Source: a delta proteobacterium NaphS2
GTDB lineage: Bacteria > Desulfobacterota > DSM-4660 > Desulfatiglandales > Desulfatiglandaceae
Direction of reading: 5' to 3'
Assembly: GCA_000179315.1 (NCBI GenBank)
Contig: ADZZ01000356.1
Span: 3,695 to 39,553 of the forward strand
DNA length: 35,859 nt
Both the position numbers and the translations under genes were made by a program. The notes below the pieces were generated by a model. That model worked only from the letters and a program-made list of their open reading frames with translations. It searched no databases and was not told where the DNA came from. Below are positions 32,327 to 35,859 of this stretch, in pieces (positions within the stretch are counted from its first letter, which is position 1; each line of letters starts with the position of its first letter).

Positions 32327-32632
32327 ATGACCAATACGGAAGAAAACACGGATCAGAAGGCCGCCATGAAGGCGCTTCGCCAGGAGCGAAAAGCGTGGAT
32401 CAAGGCTGCGGCCGCTAAAGTGAAAGAGCACAACAGCGCCCTTAAGGCCATCCGTACGCAGTTGAAGGACACAGCGCGGACGGTTCCCGAAATTGCCCAA
32501 AGGGTCGGTCTTTCGACCTCGAAAGTCATGTGGTATGTGGCCAGCATGAAGAAATACGGGGAAATCCTTGAGGCGGACCAGGACGACAGTTACTTTCGTT
32601 ATCAGCTCGCCGGAGGTGAAAAAGAGAAATGA
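32327..32632 (+). CDS. Winged-helix DNA-binding-like small protein in the Hdr operon
   Basis: This 101-residue, strongly basic and helical protein reads LRQERKAWIKAAAAKVKEHN, then TVPEIAQRVGLSTSKVMWYV, which looks like a helix-turn-helix, and YGEILEADQDDSYFRYQL as a wing-like end. Similar short genes occur between hdrA and hdrC in Hdr-like clusters of Desulfobacterota, from memory. It could regulate the operon or act as a structural partner of the Hdr proteins; the sequence does not decide. The start at 32327 follows AAGGGAG. Its TGA overlaps the HdrC start (ATGA). Confidence 0.75.
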   Translation: MTNTEENTDQKAAMKALRQERKAWIKAAAAKVKEHNSALKAIRTQLKDTARTVPEIAQRVGLSTSKVMWYVASMKKYGEILEADQDDSYFRYQLAGGEKEK

Positions 32633-32931
32633 CACAGGTATATCCCGAATTTGCTGATGAATTGGAAGGGTTTGGTGTGAACACCACCATGGATTGCTTC
32701 AACTGTGGTACGTGCGCCGCCATCTGCCCGCTCATCTATGAGCATTTTCCAAGAAAAATGATCCGGTACGCTCAGATTGGCGCAAAAGATCGGATTCTCG
32801 AAAATTATGAAGATCTCTGGCGGTGCCTCCACTGTGGCCTTTGCATCCAGACCTGCCCCAGGGAAGCCGACCCGGGAGATCTGATTCTGGGACTGAGACG
32901 GTTTGTGGTGGATCACTGGAGGAGGACCTGA
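32629..32931 (+). CDS. HdrC-like 4Fe-4S ferredoxin subunit
   Basis: This 100-residue protein has two complete 4Fe-4S motifs, CFNCGTCAAICP and CLHCGLCIQTCP, in the HdrC arrangement, with ELEGFGVNTTMD before the first and READPGDLILGLRRFVVDHW after the second. It has no membrane segment, so it is cytoplasmic. In heterodisulfide reductase-type complexes HdrC carries electrons between HdrA and the catalytic HdrB. It overlaps the preceding gene by four bases and is followed by the HdrB/D-like gene after one base, so the three should be made together. Confidence 0.93.
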   Translation: MTQVYPEFADELEGFGVNTTMDCFNCGTCAAICPLIYEHFPRKMIRYAQIGAKDRILENYEDLWRCLHCGLCIQTCPREADPGDLILGLRRFVVDHWRRT

Positions 32932-32932
32932 T

Positions 32933-33862
32933 ATGTATAACCCGAAATATATCATCGATGTCCTTGCGGACAACATCCGAAAGACCCGTAATCCCTTTGG
33001 TGCGGGAAACGGTACCGTGAACAAGTGGTGGAAAGGGTCCGATTTGCCGTCAAACGGCGATGCCATGCTGTTCACCGGACTGATGTACCAGTTGATGCCC
33101 TTTATCAAGAAGACAACCGTTCAGATCGAACGCTTTGAAGACACCAAAATGGCGGATTATGTCTGGCTTCAGAAGTATGTTCCAAAGCTGATGGTAAAGC
33201 TTGGGTATATCTTTATGGCTGACAAAAAGGACAAGAAAGCCAGTAACCATATTCTGAAATCAATGGTCAAATTGCTTGTAAAATCGAACGTGAATCTGTT
33301 TTACCGGCCCAAACTGGATTATTACAGTGGAATCCTGCTCTATGACCTGGGAGACAACGAGGGATTCATTGAACACGCCGAATTCGTCGCCAATAAACTC
33401 AAAGAAAACGGCATCAAGAAAATCATCACCGTGGATCCCCATACCACTTACGCCCTGAAAGTCTTATATCCCAAGTACACCGGCATTGAATTTGATGTAA
33501 AAACCTATTTTGAACTCATCGATTTTGAAGCCCGGGACGGGAACAGCCAGGTGACCTTGCACGATCCCTGTTTTTACGGCCGTTACCTGGAATTGTCCGA
33601 CAAGCCCCGAAAGATCCTGGATCGATTCGGCATTGACCATGTGGATGTACGAAATTCAGGGAAATTCACCCATTGTTGCGGAGGTCCCGCAGAGTCCATA
33701 TCGCCATCCTTGACCAAAGAAATTCTTTCAAAACGGTATGGTTCACTTCAGGAGACCGGAAAGCCCATTCTGGCCATGTGCCCCGTATGCCTGGGAAATC
33801 TACAGAAAATCGATGCCGACGTGGAGGATTTGTCCGTTTTTCTGGCACAATATGCGAATTAG
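32933..33862 (+). CDS. HdrB/HdrD-like protein with one CCG domain
   Basis: This 309-residue protein has a C-terminal CCG domain that is complete: VTLHDPCFYGRYLELSDKPR with KILDRFG, then FTHCCGGPAE and MCPVCLGNL. This set of cysteines would hold the noncubane 4Fe-4S cluster typical of HdrB/HdrD catalytic subunits. The N-terminal half has the matching secondary structure but no cysteines, so the first CCG domain of canonical HdrB is degenerate. That would mean one catalytic cluster instead of two. GGAGGACC precedes the ATG. The likely substrate is a disulfide or persulfide on a carrier protein rather than CoM-S-S-CoB; this is inference from the TusA/DsrE/rhodanese neighbours. Confidence 0.88.
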   Translation: MYNPKYIIDVLADNIRKTRNPFGAGNGTVNKWWKGSDLPSNGDAMLFTGLMYQLMPFIKKTTVQIERFEDTKMADYVWLQKYVPKLMVKLGYIFMADKKDKKASNHILKSMVKLLVKSNVNLFYRPKLDYYSGILLYDLGDNEGFIEHAEFVANKLKENGIKKIITVDPHTTYALKVLYPKYTGIEFDVKTYFELIDFEARDGNSQVTLHDPCFYGRYLELSDKPRKILDRFGIDHVDVRNSGKFTHCCGGPAESISPSLTKEILSKRYGSLQETGKPILAMCPVCLGNLQKIDADVEDLSVFLAQYAN

Positions 33863-33912
33863 AGTTGATATTTGGCCTATCGTTATCACATTTTTATAAA
33901 GGAGAAAAAAGA

Positions 33913-34287
33913 ATGGCAGAAGAAAAAAAAGAAAAGATTGTCTACATTTCAACCTACGGCGCCGAGGATCCCGAGCGGGCGAGCCTCCCCTTTGTTTTAG
34001 CCAATGCAGCCCTGGTCATGGAAGTGGAAGCAGTCGTGGCCTTGCAGGGTGCATCTGTATTTCTTGCGAAAAAAGGGATGCTGGAACATGTCCATTCGGC
34101 GGGTTTTGCCCCGCTCAAAGAGCTGGTGGACGCGTTCCTGGAACAGGGCGGCCGTCTCTTGGTGTGCGTCCCATGCATTCAGGAGAGAAAAATTGATGTG
34201 ACGGATCTCATTGACAAAGCAGTTCCCACAGCCGGCGGCTCATTGACGGAAGAGTTCCTGAGCGCCGACGCCACGCTGGTTTATTAG
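33913..34287 (+). CDS. DsrE-family sulfur carrier
   Basis: This 124-residue protein shows the DsrE fold: IVYISTYGAEDPERASLPFV, LANAALVMEVEAVVALQGAS, then GRLLVCVPCIQERKIDVTDL with the family's conserved Cys-rich site (CVPC). The active cysteine would carry a persulfide received from TusA or a rhodanese. GGAGAAAAAAG precedes the ATG at 33913; longer upstream in-frame starts overlap the HdrB/D gene in another frame. It follows that gene by 50 bp and precedes the Sec-rhodanese. A TusA-DsrE-Hdr-rhodanese set is the core of known sulfane-sulfur relay systems. Confidence 0.9.
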   Translation: MAEEKKEKIVYISTYGAEDPERASLPFVLANAALVMEVEAVVALQGASVFLAKKGMLEHVHSAGFAPLKELVDAFLEQGGRLLVCVPCIQERKIDVTDLIDKAVPTAGGSLTEEFLSADATLVY

Positions 34288-34330
34288 GTCGGCATTATAC
34301 ATACAGAAGACAGAAGGCGTATTTAAAAGG

Positions 34331-34362
34331 AAACCCGAGGATGAATCATCATCCCCGGGTTT
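34331..34362 (+). other. Strong hairpin between dsrE and the rhodanese gene
   Basis: AAACCCG, a mismatch and GGATGA pair with TCATCC, a mismatch and CGGGTTT around the loop ATCA, giving 13 paired bases. It lies seven bases before the rhodanese ribosome-binding site. No T-tract follows beyond TTT, so it is more likely an RNA-processing, stability or partial attenuation element than a full terminator. Confidence 0.55.
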
Positions 34363-34383
34363 CGTCGACAGGAGGATATGCAT

Positions 34384-35700
34384 ATGAAAAAAAGAAGAGG
34401 GGCATCAACGTTAACTTTTTTGACCGCAGTTCTTTTCGCCTTTTCCCTGATGGTTTTGGGCTCGACCGCAGCCGCCGATAAACCCGGGGATCTACAGGTC
34501 AAAGGACAGGTTAAGGCGGTTTCCAACAAGGCCAAGACCCTTTCCGTCACCGTCAAGGACAAGGGGGTCATGCTGTTCAAATTTAATGACAACACCCAAT
34601 TCATCAACTTCACCAAAACCAAGGAAATCAAATACCCCACGGCCGTGGTGGTACGATACAAAACCCAAGGCCCGGACAATGTGGCCCTCTCCATCAAAAA
34701 AGCCCTGATTTCCCTCCCCAAGGGGGTTCGTGAAATCAAAACGGAAGAAGTGGCGGCCCTGGTTGAAAAGGGGTCTGAAGCCGGCAACTATTTCCTGGTG
34801 GACGCAAGACCGGCAACCGTTGCTTCAGCCGGACACATCCCCACGGCGGTATCCATTCCCGTCAACGTGCTGGGCAAGAAGGGCGCTGAACTGCTGCCGG
34901 AAGATAGAAAGAAATCGCTCATTTTCTATTGTGGGGGCCCCACATGAGGCATGAGTCCTAAATCCGCCGGTCTGGCGAAAAAATTGGGCTACGAAAATGT
35001 CAAAGTTTATGTGCAGGGCGTTCCCGGTTGGAAAAAATCCGGGCACTATTTGGTGTCCACACCCGACTACGTGAGAACGGCCAACATCGTTTTGATCGAC
35101 CTGAGGGCACCCGCCGCCGTTACCGCCGGTCATATCCCAAAGGCCGTGGGCATTCCCGCCGAAAACCTGGAAGCGGCCAAGGATCAATTTCCGGAATCCC
35201 TGACCGCACCCATTGTTTTTTACTCCGACAACATCGAAGTAGCCAAGAAAGCGGTCGAGACCGCTCGCGGGTGGCGATACAAGAATGTCACGCTGTTGGA
35301 ATTCCCCGGCGTCATGGCCTGGAAAGAGAAGGGTTATGAGGTCAACACCGGTCCCGCAGCCGAGGAAATCGTCTATGTGAGAAAACTCGATCCCGGGCAG
35401 ATCAGTATTGCTGATTTTGAAGCGGCCCTTAAGTCCAAAGCCATTACGGTCATCGATGTTCGTGGGCCCGCGGAATACGCCGCCGGTCACTTTTCAAGAG
35501 CCATCAACATTTCCCTGGATGAGCTGCCCACCCGGCTGAAGGAGATCCCCGCCAACAAGTTTGTGGTGGTCCATTGCCGAACGGGCGTAAGAGGTGAAAT
35601 GGCCTATCTGCTCCTCAAGGAGAAGGGCTTCGACGTGAAATATCTTAAAGCCGGCTGCCAGTGCAAATCGGACGGTACCTATATGATATGGGAAATGTAG
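34384..35700 (+). CDS. Exported triple rhodanese with predicted selenocysteine (Sec188)
   Basis: Read through the TGA at 34945-34947 this is a 438-residue protein. It has a signal peptide (LTFLTAVLFAFSLMVLG), a beta-rich domain (~35-105) and three rhodanese-like domains. Domain 1 (~115-220) has FYCGGPT-U-GMSPKSAGLAK, with Cys183 and Sec188; relatives have Cys at the Sec place. Domain 2 (~225-325) lacks the catalytic Cys (VFYSDN) and is probably structural. Domain 3 (~335-438) keeps Cys398 in VVVHCRTGVRGEM and a CxC near the end (425, 427). The ATG at 34384 is eight bases after AGGAGG. Rhodaneses transfer sulfane sulfur. Exported and Sec-bearing, this one may act on periplasmic sulfur compounds. 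A GGTCT-loop hairpin follows the TGA. It is last in the operon. Confidence 0.87.
34945..34977 (+). promoter_or_regulatory. Predicted bacterial SECIS hairpin after TGA188 of the rhodanese
   Basis: CGCC (34965-34968) pairs with GGCG (34974-34977) around the loop GGTCT. The loop starts 21 nt after the TGA, has G first, and has the same sequence as the SelB-binding loop of E. coli fdhF as I remember it. The lower stem is short and would need folding to confirm. Confidence 0.7.
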
Positions 35701-35718
35701 GTTGACGGATTCAATGAG

Positions 35719-35755
35719 AAATCCCCACTCCTTGTGAAATGGGCGGGGATTTTTT
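35719..35755 (+). terminator. Rho-independent terminator of the Hdr-rhodanese operon
   Basis: AAATCCCC and GGGGATTT pair around a ~18-nt interior and the T-run TTTTTT follows directly. It lies 19 bp after the rhodanese stop. The last ~100 bp of the window are A/T-rich with no gene visible. Confidence 0.85.
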
Positions 35756-35859
35756 ATAATATCACTGCCGGTTAACAATCATCACGACTGGACTTTTTTG
35801 ATTGGTTAGTGTAATTTGGGTCAACTTATGATTTATAAAGCCCAATCTTACAAAAGCCT

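Noticed and set aside
34951-35700. Separate rhodanese gene beginning after the TGA at 34945
   Set aside because: The ATG falls in the middle of a rhodanese active loop, there is no ribosome-binding site, and the SECIS-like hairpin and continuous homology favour one protein.
35768-35778. GTTAAC half-site near the right end, similar to the activator 2 motif
   Set aside because: Only a single short half-site, with no partner and no -24/-12 element within the window.
1-35859. tRNA and rRNA genes
   Set aside because: No cloverleaf or rRNA-like sequence was recognised by eye; a tRNAscan run would settle this.

Overview
The window looks like a chromosomal piece of an anaerobic, sulfur-metabolising Desulfobacterota (sulfate reducer or sulfur disproportioner type). 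The taxonomic call is inference. It rests on the Hdr/Qmo-like flavin and Fe-S proteins, TusA/DsrE/rhodanese sulfur-carrier proteins, two sigma-54 activators with Cys-rich PAS domains, an octaheme cytochrome, and two genes that read through an in-frame TGA as selenocysteine (Sec).

Layout. (1) 1-3.8 kb is a decayed accessory zone: a transposase C-terminus cut by the window edge, an IS1634-type transposase fragment, a frameshifted IS1595/ISXO2-type transposase, an intact yefM antitoxin with a broken yoeB toxin, sigma-factor and signal-peptidase remnants, a small Cys-rich gene and a ferredoxin scar. (2) 3.8-7.4 kb holds a RecQ-like helicase, a DUF364 protein and, on the minus strand, a NifX/NafY-like protein with a Gly-rich zinc-ribbon partner. 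(3) 7.7-12.1 kb holds sigma-54 activator 1 (minus), facing a thioredoxin-DUF1638 operon across a region with CGTTACC palindromes and a -24/-12-like promoter. Then come a transporter stub, a lysine-less PLP-decarboxylase-like pseudoenzyme and a DGC zinc-binding protein. (4) 12.2-17.2 kb is a stop/start-overlapping operon: diadenylate cyclase, a CDF transporter fused to a NifX-like domain, a solute-binding protein, and an octaheme cytochrome with a predicted Sec beside heme 2. (5) 17.3-24.3 kb is largely housekeeping: a class III cyclase/ATPase/TPR protein, FolE2, a PurH-like transformylase, EF-P and its ligase EpmA.

(6) 24.5-35.8 kb is the most interesting part, an apparent sulfur-relay regulon. 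Sigma-54 activator 2 lies on the minus strand between two plus-strand operons. Each operon has a good -24/-12 promoter and, 100-125 bp upstream, a nearly identical TTAAC(A/G)CTTGTTAA element. The first operon encodes three small DsrE/F/H-like proteins, one of them only 59 residues long, plus a Cys-containing protein. The second encodes two TusA-like carriers, an MvhD-like protein, a QmoA/HdrA flavoprotein, a second HdrA, a winged-helix protein, HdrC, a one-CCG HdrB/D, DsrE and a secreted triple rhodanese with a predicted Sec.

The inferred logic is that TusA and DsrE move protein-bound sulfane sulfur to or from an Hdr-like electron-transfer complex, with the exported Sec-rhodanese handling sulfur outside the cytoplasm. 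The order and completeness of the cluster and its regulation are visible. Its substrate and direction are not.
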